A stretch of DNA of 64,000 nt from Telopea speciosissima. Taxonomy: Eukaryota; Streptophyta; Magnoliopsida; Proteales; Proteaceae. Positions within the stretch are counted from its first letter, which is position 1; every line of letters begins with the position of its first letter. Made by a program: the position numbers and the translations under genes. The notes under the pieces are model-generated. The model searched no databases. It was not told where the DNA came from and worked only from the letters and a program-made list of their open reading frames with translations. The stretch is taken from contig NC_057917.1 of NCBI RefSeq assembly GCF_018873765.1, positions 52,445,464-52,509,463 of the forward strand, read 5' to 3'. Shown in pieces: positions 22,240 to 34,553 of the stretch.

Positions 22240-24048
22240 TAGTAGATTCATTTGGATTATTTCTGAACAGTATTAGATTTTGTTGACCAAATCATGGAGC
22301 AGGATTTTTTGAAATATTGCCTAAACCATGAGAAACTTAGAAACGGGGGAGGAGGGAGAGCGAGCAGCTTCTTGGGGTTATGTGGTAAAATTTCAAACAA
22401 ATAACTTCATTAACTGTATAATTTTTAATAGAGGAATCTGACTTTTGAAAGCCCATAAGTAAAAACCCTAGAAGAATATATGCATGCACTAACCCCTTTT
22501 CATCCCCTCTAAAGGTGAAGCATCTGTTGGATATATGTCCATCAAACTCGGAATTTATATTTAATATTAATTTTATTTAATTTACATGATCATTAACGGC
22601 CTATGGTTGCCCTTAGGCTTTCACCTAAAACGTACTCGGCTAAGGGCACGACTAAACATCTTGTTCATATGGTCATCACATCATTTGTTCTTGAGAATGT
22701 TGATTCCAAGACATAGATGTGAATTTACAAACAGTGTGTGCATTGTACATGATCACACAAGAATCTTGCATGTGTTATTGTCAGATAAGGAACAAGATTC
22801 TCATTTATAGAATTTGATTGGTGCCTTGACCTAAGATGTCCTTGTCGTTGCGGTTATACATTATGGGTTTTGGCACACCAATAATTGATGCCTTCTAAAC
22901 TATATTTTAATGATATTTGATCGTGAATGAAAGAGTCACTCAACAATGAATCTACTACCCTTCTGAGGAATATGAGGAGAGAGAATGTATGTTTATATTG
23001 GACATAAATCTGGATCTGGTGTCATTTTCATAAAGCATTTGCAAAATGTTTTTTAAATTAATATTATTTTATTAAATAATTTTTTAACAAAATATTTTCA
23101 TCCATTCATTAACACAGAATCGTTGTATTGACATGTTCGATGGACTAGGGTTTGGGAGTAATATTAATTACATGTTCTACAGTCATTTATGTGATTTTGT
23201 TTAGTGGAGAGACTAATACGCACTTAATAGGATTAAATTGTGAATTGTTTATTATTTTAGGGAGATAATGGTAATTACTTATGAGATGTCTCTTGACATG
23301 TGTTAGTGTTAAGTCTCTTGATATATGTTAGTGTAAGTGTTAGTTTCATTGAGTATTTAAATTTTGTGGATACTTAATAAATTCCATCAATGTTTTCATA
23401 AGAAAGTTTTAGTCCACAAAGGGTTTACCCTTTAATAGGAATAAAAAAAAAACTAAGGGAAAATTGCCTAAATCTCCGAGATAACAAAATAAATAGGTTT
23501 GACTTTGTTTTACATTCACTGTGTCTTCTAAATCTATTTGTTTTGTAATTATTTTTCTTATTTTATAGATCTAGGCAACTGCTGTCCCATAAATCTATTA
23601 TTGAAAAATATTGTCTTAATTTGGGCGAGTTGCTCAAACCGAGCTTAAAAAAAGAGAAAAGAATGTTGCCTAGTCGTGTGGATCCTATGGTTAGACACAA
23701 GAGCGCGCAAAATTACCATCCCATCCCCCTTGAAATAAAAAAAATCCATCCATATTGATGCCTAAGTGCGTGCTCTCATTCCATGCGACCAGACAACGAT
23801 CTATTGCCCCAAAAAATATGAAATTTTGTTAAGAGTTTTGAAGTTACGCGGCTCTGTTATTATCAAAAAGTAATAAGACTTGGTCCAAGTCTTCCAAAGT
23901 TGCTTATGAATCCATATTCACCAGTCGAAAAAAACTAGCTCAGTTTGGTTATTTCGTCCCCTCTTGGAGAGAGGAGGTGTTTTTTTTTTTTTGCGTAAAT
24001 ATGTAAATCAAGATAATCGATTCCTTGAACTCCTACAAAGCATGCACT
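22240..24048. other. Intergenic, no gene seen
   Basis: AT-rich DNA with no ORF above 75 codons of credible composition. The block at about 22540-22860 (ttgcccttaggctttcacct, acgtactcggctaagggcac) has the look of an old LTR or retroelement leader but has no recognised partner. Confidence 0.5.
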
Positions 24049-24066
24049 CCAATTAGCAAGCCACCA

Positions 24067-25384
24067 TGCAAAAACCTAAGAGCGAATTTAGAAGCAAAAG
24101 AGTTTCCGAGATAGGATTTCCCTGCCGCTAGGTTCTTTCAGCATCTGGAGCCTTCGTGCATAAGGGTTTCCGAGATAGGGTTTTCCCGCCGCTAGTTTCT
24201 TTCAGCATCTGGAGTTAGAGTTTTCACGTTGTTGAGTTAAGTTTCTCGGCCGTTTGTGCGTGTAATTCCTCCGCCTTAGTGCGTGTAATCCATATTTCCC
24301 CTCTCCTTCTCTGCTCCTTCCGCCATGACCCAAGGAACCACCACTGGTGACCATGCCGACAACGCTAACAATGATAGCGACGACGACAAACCTGCCTGCA
24401 AAAACCCCCCCTTTCATGGATCATCACCGCCCCGTCTTCCACTTTGCTTCACCGCCCTCTATGCCAGCCCCCCTTCCACCCTGCTCCACCGTCCTCTATG
24501 GCTGCGTCCATTTCGCCCTGCTTCATCGTCCTCTGTGCCCGCCCCCCTTCCACCTTGCTCCCATCATGGCTATCACCACTAGAACTTTTCGCCATACACC
24601 TCCCCCTCCCCCCCCCTCCCCTGCCCTGAAGCTCTTTGTGCTACCCTATCCAATTTGCCCTCTCAGCCTGTGGGCTTTACCTCTGTGGTTGGTCATGGTG
24701 TTTAGCCATCGTCGAAAATCAATCGCAGTTTCTGTGCTTCAGCATTGTGTTTCAGGCAGGGGAGGTTTTGCTTTTTTTCTTTGTTTGTGTGTTTGTAGGT
24801 GATGCTGACTCAGGTGCTGGTGGCACCGAGGTTATCGTCGACTCCGAAGCTTCAGCCGCCGTTCGATCTTCATCATCCCTCTCCTGTTGTCGGATGAAGC
24901 TCCACTCACCGATTCAGCAAATCTTTGCAAATCTGTTCGAAAGTAGGTTGTGGTTGTGTTTCAGGTGGTCTTCTTGCCGTCAGTCGAAGCTCCACTCGTC
25001 AATCCAGCAGACCTTTGTCGATCCGACAAGTCTGTTTGAAGGTAGGCTGTGACAGTATGTCGACACGCGTGGGCAGTTTGGTGTGGGACTTTTCGGCACG
25101 ATTGGGGCACACTCTATTGGCATGTATGTGCATGCGCTTATTGTTAGTTGTGTCTACAGTTTTTTTTCTAGGGAAATGGTTTTGACCCATCCCTTAGTCT
25201 GGATAACCCAGTTAATGGCATGTGAGACCAAATCAATTTCTGCTCCTTGATTTTGGATACCATATATCTATACCTTAGGTTTATCATATTATCTATCAAT
25301 TTTATATATCTTATTTTCCTTTGCTTGATGTTGGGCGCATAAATGAATGAATAGTCTTCTTTCTACCCACACCAAACAAAAAAA
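24067..25384 (+). mobile_element. Unclassified A-tailed retroposon with 18-bp target duplication
   Basis: Flanked by ccaattagcaagccacca (24049-24066) and ccaattagcaaaccacca (25385-25402), 17 of 18 identical, with an A-rich tail (caccaaacaaaaaaa) before the right copy, as in LINE-type insertion. The first 180 bp contain a tandem pair of a ~75-bp unit with tttccgagatagg, ccgccgctag and ttctttcagcatctgga. The interior has proline-rich, C-rich ORFs (24325-24802) that I do not recognise, and no RT, gag or RNase H. It could be a non-autonomous LINE derivative, a LINE 5' region with ORF1 lost, or a processed transcript. Confidence 0.7.
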
Positions 25385-25402
25385 CCAATTAGCAAACCAC
25401 CA

Positions 25403-28374
25403 ACCAATATACCAAGCGGTTGCTCGCAAGATGGATACAGATGGAAATTGAAACACAATAATTTGATAGGTTGGTGGTTAGTTGGTCAAAGGATGGACTG
25501 ACATTGGAACATTAAAGTTTAACGAGATTTACAAGTTCTCTATCCAATCAACCGTGGGAATTTGGGGCCACTGGTTCAAATCAACAGACCACACTTGGCA
25601 GCAAAAGGTAAAGAGGTCATACAAAACTAAATAAATTTTGGAAGCATTCACACTTTCAGAGGCATAAAAAAAGCAAACAAAGTCCAACGGTGCGTGACCG
25701 CCAAATCAATATTATTCTGATATAAATGTAGGGAGAATGTTCCACAACTAAAACCTACTTGACTTATAAACACTTTTAAGTACTATCATATTGTCTTCAC
25801 CGTTACCAAAAAAATAATAATAATAATAATATTGCCTTCACCAAAGAAAAAAAAAATACTATCATATTGCTGCTAGACATAATCTCCATAAATATAAGAT
25901 CGACTTTATTTTAGATGAGAATGGTAGCAAACAGGTTTCGCCCCTGATAAAGCCAAAGCTTTTACACAATTTTTTAAGGATATTTATATGAACTCCAATC
26001 CCTTGGAATCCTCTTTTGTTCAACATTTTATTCTTTCCCTATCGTTTCTTATGATAACATTACCTTATGTAACACTCCACAAGAGAGAGATTAAAAGTGT
26101 TGTTTTTAGTATTGAAGTATTTAATGGTCAGGGGAGTGATGGGTTTCAGGCATGTTTTTATAATTATATTTGGAATTAATTAAGGTTTTTTTGGTATTAT
26201 TTTTCATTTTGTTTTTGACCTATTTAAAAAAAAAAATCATTACTGAAAATCATTTTGATCAAAAAATAAAAACTGTTTGGTAACTACTAAAAACAATATA
26301 TTGTAGAATGAAAAATCAAGCATCTGTTGTGTTTTTCGTTCTACAGCCGAAGGAAATAATGAGAGAGAGAGAGAGGTAATTAAAAGGAGTTGCAGATCGA
26401 TGAAATAATGAGCCATGGGATGAGGGAATAAGAAAGGGAGAGAGCCGCAAGATGAGGGTATGTGAGTACAGAGCGGCAGGATGAGTTTGAGATGCAAAAA
26501 GTCATGGGATGAGGGAGGTAACAAGTAGGTTCTCAAAAATAAGGGTTGTCTTACCATTTTACCCTCAAAAAGTACCGTTAGAAGCACTTCCTACTTAAGT
26601 TCGGTGAAAAATTGACAAAAATGATTTTTACCCATAATCCATAATAGACTCTTGAGTCTTATCATTTTGAAGGTGTTTTCATTTATTTTAAATAAAAACA
26701 ACTTTCAAAAGTGCTAGCAAAAAGACGTTAAGATTTAACCATACATTATTAACTCTTAGCCCTAAAAAGCCATAGGCAATCCATGTTGATGATTTTCTTT
26801 CTCCCTTTCTCTTTTTTCTTTTTTCTTTTTTTTTTTTAGTAAACCATGTTGATTATTTTCATCCTATTAGTTTATGTAATGTATCGTATAAAATTGTTAC
26901 AATTTTTTTTGCCAATAGTAAGACCCATCTTAAACCGTTACCATAGTTAGTAAGTTCAGGTACGACAGTAATACGGGACCGAATATATACGATAACCAAT
27001 TGGTCCATACAGTAATAATATGTTTTAAAAAATCCGACGTAATAATACGCGTACAACAATGATATAATACGTGTTTAATATGTATTTTAATATAGTTGCT
27101 CTGTAAAAGTCGAAGAGTAAAAATACGAGTTTATCCCAGTAAAAATCAAGGAGCAAACTGATTTTTTGCAACTAAATTCTAATCTCTCATGCCTTCATGA
27201 ACACTTAAAACTAATATGGCTTTTCAATTTGAAATCATTTCTCAATTTATTGGATCAAGAGGAGGAGCTTCAAATTAATTAAACTCCTACAATAGTGGGA
27301 ACCTAATGCATTGGGTATGCATTTTTTTTCTTTCTGTATTGGAGATCAACCAGTATTTGATAGGGCAAGGAGGGGATTTTGGAGATCCAAAACCCTTGCT
27401 AGAGCTAAATAGGCTGCATTCATTTCTGCAAGTCAAGAACCAATCCACTTCTTATTGACTATACTACATAACCAAACAATTGACTTCAAATTGATGTGAC
27501 TTGGAAGAGCCAAGGTAGGTATAGTTGCTAGCTAGTAAATATCCACCATTATCATGGATCAGACACTAAGGTCAGAATCTAGAGGTTTTATTTTTTGGGT
27601 AAAAGAATCCAGAAAGTTATAGCTAGCACTTGAACGACTACCAGCCTATGTTCTCTCTTGTTGGAAAAAAATCAAAGCGAGAAGGAAAATCGAATCTGCT
27701 TTGAACGCGTACTCACTATCTTAAAGGAGATATTTGTCCCCACACGATAAATCCACCTTCAGAACTCAATAAAGCAATAAAGACAAAACATAGAATTACT
27801 TTGAGAGATACTGATTGCAAGTGAGTGAGAGATATTCCGTTTGAACACTGCACTTTTATTTTATAGAAGTGAGGCACCTCTTCTGAACAGACATATCTAT
27901 TCATTTTGTATTTGAACCATTAAATCGATTGCCATCCGATCTAACAATCTAGATTAAACCAGATATGAAGTTGTTCACTACAGTCATACCATATCAAACG
28001 TGACCGTAGGATCTTCTAATCCGACAGATCTGATCATATAAAAAAATCAACGTACCAGATCAAATCGCTTGAAGCGCGATGCAAGCGTGCAAAGTGCTAA
28101 GTGCATGCATACACCACTAACGCCTCTACAGCCCACTGCCCAGTTTACACTTTATTTGTTTCGATTAGATTTAAATTGACGATTTTTAAAACTAAAACCA
28201 AAATCGAACTGAATAAATTTTCATTTTTTAAAACTAAAATCAAAACCAAATTGAATAAATTTTCATTTTTTTTAGTTCAATTTTCAATGATCAAATTCAG
28301 TTTTAGTTTTGGTTCTAGTTCTAAATTGACACTCATACTTACGTTTGTTCATATACATTTTTTTCCATTTTTGG
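25403..28374. other. Intergenic, no gene seen
   Basis: No credible ORF. It contains simple A/T runs, a short GA-rich stretch near 26360 and nothing that I recognise as coding or as a structured element. 28180-28290 has a two- to three-fold internal repeat of taaattttcattttttaaaa with actaaaaccaaaat. Confidence 0.55.
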
Positions 28375-28560
28375 CAGGGGGTTTGCTCCCACAGTGCATG
28401 ACTCCTGCACCAACCCGGGGCCAATGAAAACATGCGTAGGGTTTCCAATAAGGATGGGATTTTTTATTGAGGGAGGGGGGAGGGAGGCATTGTGATCATT
28501 TCGCCCTTCCTGTGTTTGGCCCCAAGCACCCCGTAGTTTGGCAGCCTTCTTTTTATTGAT
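28375..28560. repeat. Short dispersed element, GGGGCCAATG family
   Basis: Carries cccggggccaatgaaaacat, a G-rich run, then gtgatcatttcgcccttcct and tgtttggcccca, the same order as the copy at 12558-12690. Non-coding. Confidence 0.45.
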
Positions 28561-28744
28561 ATTCATTGTTTACCTTTCAAGAAAGGTTGACATGACAAAT
28601 TTTCTGCTATATCGTGTACGTTGGAAGAGCCATGAATCATCTGATCCCCATAAACTTTTTTAAGCCTTTACATTTTCATTATAACCATGGAACGCTTATT
28701 CCGCCTTTTATATAGGTTTACCAAGTGCTTAAACTTTTTTAGGG

Positions 28745-29235
28745 CATCGAAGTAGCTCAGAATGCTCCGAAAATCACTCATTTATTTTTTGTAGATGATA
28801 CCCTCCTATTCTGTGGAGCTAATTTGAAAGAGAATTTGGAAGATGTTGCCACGATCAAGTCAGTGTTATTCCATTTTTGAAGATTTCTCCTGCCAATAGA
28901 TCTACTTAAATTTTTCCAAGAGTCGTTTCTTTAGTCATAACACTCCAAGCTCTCTTAGAAATTCATTAAAAGATCTGGGGGATGAATGAAATGGAATCTG
29001 ATACCGAATATCTTGGTTCGCATTTATTCCCTCTTAAATCGAAATCCCGGAGCTTCAATCATCTGCTACACCAAGTGTGAAGTCACTAGCGGACTGGAAG
29101 TGCAATATACCATCTCAAGCCCGGTTATACCATACTCATTAAATCTGGCCTAAATTCCGAACCAACTTATCAAATGTCATATTTCCTGTTTCCGAAATCT
29201 GTATGCAATAAATTGGATTCCATTAATGCAGCTAC
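28745..29235 (+). pseudogene. LINE reverse transcriptase fragment
   Basis: Around 28775-28830 the reading HLFFVDDTLLFCGANLKENL gives the F-x-DD catalytic block of plant L1-type RT. Further pieces in shifting frames include SLADWKCN, and YQMSYFLFPKSVCNKLDSI near 29170-29230, matching the RT thumb region that precedes zf-RVT. It has several stops and frameshifts and no target duplication found, so it is a dead fragment. Confidence 0.65.
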
Positions 29236-29413
29236 CCGAGTTATTGCATGTTTATGCGGATCAGATGATTCATGCAATAAGATGTCAAATAAGTCGAGAG
29301 GCTTTAAAAAATTTGAAGTAGATTCCCTGGAGTGTAATAGAGAATGTGCAAGCAAAGAGTTTGCAGAGTATGTTGCAACAGTGATCATTAAACCCGAGAA
29401 ATTCAAAGATTGA
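29236..29413. other. Unassigned open stretch on both strands
   Basis: Both strands stay open for about 78 codons across 29170-29413. The plus-strand product ends EYVATVIIKPEKFKD, and the minus-strand product contains FLKPLDLFDILLHESSDPHK. Neither is recognised. The minus-strand reading has the composition of a helical host protein and could be an exon fragment, but there is no supporting splice context. Confidence 0.25.
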
Positions 29414-29843
29414 TCAAATGAAGCCCCATTCTAAGCCTATCATACACTTTAGACATGTCTAATTTATGGGCTAAAGAATCCTATTTTGCTTTGGATAAGA
29501 AATTCAAAGCCATTTCTGGTATACATATATTAATGGAGAAATTTAATCTAGATATCTCCTATCTCCATTGACCAACTTATATTTTCTTCCTAAGACCTGC
29601 ATCACATTCATGGTTCATAACATACAATAAATAAAGAGACGATGACCCACTTCCTTATTCCCTATCACAGATACTTAGTTCCTATCTCAGACAGATTAAG
29701 AGTTTCTAACACAAACCAATACCAATAACCAGACACTCAAAACAAAATTATTGAAATAAAGTACAAAAATTTACCAAAATCCATCCCCTACCAAAATTGT
29801 TTCTTTCCTTCATCAGCGATCAGTGATGGATAACTCACAATGG
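29414..29843. other. 3' flank of the PB1-domain gene
   Basis: AT-rich, no ORF. It includes the presumed 3' UTR of the minus-strand PB1 gene, whose stop is at 29844. No terminator or polyadenylation signal is claimed. Confidence 0.5.
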
Positions 29844-31992
29844 TTATGAAGATCTAATCTTCTGCTGATGCTGCTTAGAGTTGTCTGTGGGCAACTGTGC
29901 AGAAGCCTCAGATACCACTGCTGATGCTGCTCCGGTCATAGTTTGATACTGATGAGCCAATGTAGAGGCTGAAGGCTGAGTATAGTATATCTGAGAGTGC
30001 GCAGGATCGGTGTTTTCGTATGCATAGTTAGCAGCAACGGCGATCGACTGAGACGGGTGATGCATCGGATGGTAACCCAAAATCTGCTGCTGATGCTGAT
30101 CCGAAGGCATGTGAATAAGCGGTGGAGCTGCTGTGGCAGCCGTTCTGTACACATGGGCTGCCGATTCGGGCTTAGCAGGAGGAGTTGCGGTCATGGGGGG
30201 ATAAACAGGCGCAGCGGACTCTTTGAAAGCTGCTGCTGCAGCAGAAGTGATCATGGCAGGGTTGGGTGGTGTTGAGGCTCGACTAGATGGGACGGTTGGA
30301 GTGTCGCCTACATAGGATTGAACAGGCAAGTTGTAAGCTTGTGGTTGCCTAACAGGCAAGAAATACATTGGGTATTGCTGCTGATCGAGTTGGTGATGGA
30401 GCTGCTGCTGCTGCTGCGCCGAAGGATACATTGGATAGTATGAAGAGACGGGTACTGGTCCAGTGGCGTGATGGTGGATGTAATGCGTGCCTGCCGGGAT
30501 GAATTGCTGCTGCTGGTGATGATCCAATTGTGAAGGCAAGACGTACCCAGCATCCTGAAGTTGCTGTTGCTGCATCTGGATCCGATAGCTTGGATCAGAC
30601 ATGTTAGCTTTCGGATCAACAGGAATCGCAGGGACCCTGTTGTCTCTAGCGGGAGATGCAGGTGCGACTGGATCTTGATAGAACACTGGTTTCGGGCGAG
30701 AATTGGCATCTCTACAACATTTTTGAAACAATTCAGAATCGTTTCCAATCAAATAAAAACTGAATCAATCTAATTTAACATCCCAATCCCTCAGAAATAT
30801 AGAAATGGAGAAATCGAAACAAACATAAAAAGAACTAAGAAGAGAAGAAGCAGAGAGATTGAGGATACCTTGCAGCTGCATCTGGGGAAGGTAAATCAAC
30901 TCCCATCCTCTGTTGCAATTGCGGCTGTGGCAGCTTCCGGAAACCAACAGGGGCTCCATGATCTGATCGCTCATCGTCCGAGTAAACCCGGCCGGAGTTT
31001 TCACTAGCAACAGTGGTTGGGTTAACCGTAACAGCTGGCGCCATTGCTGCAGCTGCGACGATGGTCGGAACAGGTCGCGGACAAGTCAGGGAAACAAAAC
31101 CCTCCTCTTGCTTGTGCGGAGCAGCGACGCTCAGCTGCGAGAAATGTTCCTCTAGCCCAACCTTTTGATCATGCAAGCGAACACCATCCTCAACATGAAC
31201 CCGAATCGGAGGCAAATTAGACATAGAAGGCGAAGAAGTTGTTGAACCAAAAGATGAATTGGTTTCCATCACTGGAGAATCCGACAGCGATTGAACATCT
31301 GGCCCAGATTTATTAACCTGCTTGTTATTGCCACCCAGGGAATCAGATTGAGCCTCCCCATCAGCAGACGGGTCGACATGGATAACATCGTTCAGACCCA
31401 GCAAGCAATTAACGGAACCAGCGTCAGCAGACATTCCTCTCGGCAGGATTCCAGCAACGTTGAGGGCATCCAAGAACCAGTTTTCCGATTTGGAATCGCT
31501 GAGGAGAGAGCCGACAGAGGCGGCGGTTTCGAACTTGGTATGGAAGAGAAAGACGCGGAGACGAGAGGGCTTCAAGGAGGAAGTGGTGGTGCGATCGTAC
31601 TCTTCAATCATGTTCTCCAGATCTTCGTCGGTGGTAACGGAGATGAGGGAGTCAAGGTCCTCTTTAGAGAGTTGGTACTTGAGGGCAAAGGAGCATCCAT
31701 TGAGGAGGCTGCGAGAGAGCTGAGCGGAGAGGTCTGCAAGGCTGGAGTGGCGTTCCACTACCACGATTCGAGTCTCACCGCCCAGGTAGCAGAGGGACTT
31801 GTCGTGAGGGCGGGGAACGATATGGCCGCCGTAGCTACACATCAGGCGCAGTTTATAGCCGCCAGGGATTGAAGGGAGAGGCTCGTCCCAGGAATCAAGG
31901 TTGCGAGACCGGGGAGACGAGTCCACCGAGTCCGGGTAGGCGAGATGGGTGGCGGACGCCACCGCCGGTAGTTGAGGAGCTAGTGGGTCCAT
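29844..31992 (-). CDS. PB1-domain (octicosapeptide/Phox/Bem1p) protein, 663 aa
   Basis: Intact two-exon gene. Exon 1 is 30869-31992 (donor AAG|GTATCC), exon 2 is 30711-29844 (acceptor TTGTAG), joined in phase 2. I chose the ATG at 31992 (MDPLAPQLPAV) because the in-frame extension upstream is only a translated heptamer repeat. Residues about 47-150 are a PB1 domain: KLRLMCSYGGHIVPRPHDKS with the basic-face Lys, GGETRIVVVERHSS, SFALKYQL, and the acidic OPCA-type motif TTDEDLENMIEEYD. The remainder is low complexity, and exon 2 is rich in Gln, His, Pro and Tyr, typical of this plant family. PB1 domains mediate protein-protein oligomerisation. Layout resembles Arabidopsis At2g01190 (PDE331, also called PAL OF QUIRKY as I recall), implicated in receptor-kinase signalling at the cell surface. 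Orthology is inferred. Confidence 0.9.
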
Positions 31993-32009
31993 GTGGGAGT
32001 GCGAGTTAC

Positions 32010-32046
32010 TGCCTCTTGCCTCTTGCCTCTTGCCTCTTGCCTCCTG
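32010..32046 (-). repeat. Heptamer tandem repeat in the PB1 gene leader
   Basis: Four to five copies of ggcaaga/tcttgcc immediately upstream of the chosen ATG. They are in frame with it and would add a repetitive QEARGKR-type peptide if an ATG at 32049 were used, which makes that start unlikely. Confidence 0.8.
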
Positions 32047-32291
32047 CACTGCACAAAGAACGGAGGGAAGGGGTGAGCTTGCAGAAGGTTCTAGCTCTTA
32101 ATCTCACATACTTATTTGGAAAAGTAAAACTATTAACCCTTTATTCTAATTCTACTTTTAATTAATTAATTAAATCCTTCCCCCCAGCTTTCCTTCCAAT
32201 ACAGTTTAGCTGTAACCTGTAACAGACAAACGGAACCCAAGAGAGGAAAGGAAAACTTGGGACTAAACATCTTCGATTCATCATTGATTGG

Positions 32292-32475
32292 GTGGATGAG
32301 AAGCTTCCTGGTTGGAAAGGTCGCCTCTTAACCCATGTTGGAAGGAAGAGTTGTGTTAGTACTTACCAGAACCAAAAAAAACAAAAAAAAAAGGGGGTGG
32401 GGGGGGTAGTTAAATCTGTATCAGCCTCCATCCCCACTTATTGGATGACGTGTTTTCTTCCCAAAAAATTTCTGT
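32292..32475 (+). pseudogene. LINE RT thumb fragment
   Basis: Reads EKLPGWKGRLLTHVGRK, then, after an inserted A/G-rich stretch (32370-32410), KSVSASIPTYWMTCFLPKKF. This is the conserved WKG...SxAGR...IPxYxMxxFxLPK segment after the catalytic core of plant L1 RT. Only this segment is present. Confidence 0.7.
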
Positions 32476-32479
32476 AATA

Positions 32480-34359
32480 AGTAGGAGATAATGGAAAAAG
32501 AGTAAGGCATGTGCATGTGTGGCGTGGAGAAGTATGTGCTCCAAACCACAAGAGAGGTCTAGGCCTAAGAGGTGCAGCCACTCTTAACAAAGAGAGATAG
32601 ACTGAGTACTTCTGCACTGGAATAGCATAAGAGTGTTCCCCTACTTCTTATACAAATGGTGTACAAGAAAATAGATATTGGGGATTTTATTTATATTTGG
32701 ACTGACCCTTAGATCCCTCCCTACTTTTTCCGAATTTCGGCATTTCTTTAACTTGTAGTTGTAGTGCCATCTATCCATTACAAGGGCGGGTTAAAGATCT
32801 TGTTTTAGGAAATCAATGGAACATTAAATTCCCTAGTTCGTTTCTCACAGGATTCTTGTGTATGCTTTATCTATTCTTGTGTTTATGCTTTAACTAACTC
32901 CGGATGTTTTTCTACTAAATCGGTTGCCAGCTTTCTTCGGAAAAATGTTTCAGAATTTCTAGGGTTTCTGTATAGTGGAGGTTTCTTTGGAAGGTTAATA
33001 TCCACCCGAAATTGGATTACCTGTGAAATCTAAATTGGTTGAATGTGGTATTTGTTATGGGTTGTGTGTTTTGTTTACTGTAATAGTGCTTATGACACAT
33101 TTTCTTATCATGTGATATTACTAAACGGATCTGAGCTGCAGGAGCTCTAGGCTTTAAGTCTTGCTTCTCCCTGTTGGAGTGATGTTACTCCCTCTTTCAT
33201 TCGGGTAACCTCCCAATAGTACATAACAAATGGTTTTTCAGTGTGATCTGTTGTAGTATGTTTCTTTCCCATTATATCCAATGCAAGCCTTTAGATCCAT
33301 TGACTTACCTTGTCTTGGACTCTACATTGATCATCATAGTAGCTCATTTTGATTTGCCCAATCGTATGCCAGGGTGAGCAAGCCTTTATAATTGTTAATT
33401 GGAGCATGATTGCTTTAATGGGATGTGATTTTGGTTTCACAGGAGATGCTGTGGAGTAACAGGCTAGGAGGCCTTCTCTAAGGGCTCAAAACAAGCGTGC
33501 TTGCGCCAGCACTTCCGGACAGAAAACTACTTCCCTTTTCAATAATAGGTCCTCTTAATTTCTACACATGGGTTGCAAACCATCCCAATCTCTTATTTCC
33601 TCTTCCCTCTCTCAAAACTTAACATCTTAACAAGAGGCTCTTTGTGTTACCTACTAAGGAAGGGATCCTAGCCTGCCAATCACTTGTATAAGTGATAGTA
33701 ACTATTCCAACCAGTGGATAGAAAAGGGATGGTCTAGATTAAACGTGTCAAACTACAAGAAGGTTAATTCAATCAACACTCCCAAGTACTGGGCACCGAC
33801 GCGGCACACCTATTGGTACTCCCACGTTCCAACCACTACTGTAATCTTACCATAGTACTCTACCGTGTCACTTGAAACACTTGATTGGGCGGGAATTTGA
33901 TATTAAGCATACAAAATTTGGATTCCAATTAAACTGCCACATGGCAGATATTTTAGGTGTGACAAAAAGCTTTTCCTGGGTGCACTGCAAGAAACCAGAA
34001 CTATATCATATTGGGCGGCAAAAGAACAATCTTTAAACAAAGGAGCTTTACCCCTCAAACCTCAAATGAAAGCAGATTAACTGAATAAGAGAAAGATCTG
34101 ACAGAAACAACTTTCAGAAGGAATTCTATCCTCCTTGAGCAACCAACTAGGACCTTCTCTATCACTAAGCTTCTTATGCACCAAGATCAAAGTGGGATGA
34201 CAAGAAACAAGACTTTGGATGCATTCAGGAAGTGTGCTGTTTTGAAACTCAAATTACTCCACCAAACAAGCACGAAAATGAGTGGAAATAAATGCAAAGA
34301 GAAGTCAAAAATCTCAACAGAGAGGTGAACAGACAGCCGACACATGCACTAGATTTCGG
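32480..34359. other. Intergenic, no gene seen
   Basis: No coding recognised. At 33480-33540 a stretch (gcgccagcacttccggacag) resembles one end of the MITE at 653-821. Otherwise unremarkable AT-rich DNA. Confidence 0.5.
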
Positions 34360-34364
34360 ATTTT

Positions 34365-34548
34365 AATCCTCTCCAATTCCTAATTGTGTGCAGTGCGTCA
34401 GTGCTAGGTGGAGATGTCAACACCTGGCAGCTCGGACATCCAATGGTGTATGTCAATGAACTCGGACTGTTGGATGACCAAACTGTCACGTGTTGACATC
34501 TCAACCTAGCACTGCCTCACTGCACACTTTCAGAAATTGGAGAGGATT
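34365..34548. mobile_element. 184-bp fold-back MITE
   Basis: Long inverted arms: aatcctctccaatt...gtgtgcagtg...agtgctaggt on the left pairs with acctagcact...cactgcacac...aattggagaggatt on the right, about 75 bp per arm. Flanked by the 5-bp direct repeat atttt (34360-34364 and 34549-34553). Non-coding. Confidence 0.75.
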
Positions 34549-34553
34549 ATTTT

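Noticed and set aside
22540..22860. Copia or gypsy LTR
   Set aside because: Wording is LTR-like, but no partner, primer site or purine tract was found; left as unassigned.
24325..24802. Proline-rich ORFs as a host gene
   Set aside because: Three overlapping frames are open because of C-rich composition; no domain, and it lies inside a retroposon with clear duplication.
31291..31872. 193-aa plus-strand ORF
   Set aside because: Shadow of exon 1 of the PB1 gene on the opposite strand, which has domain and splice evidence.
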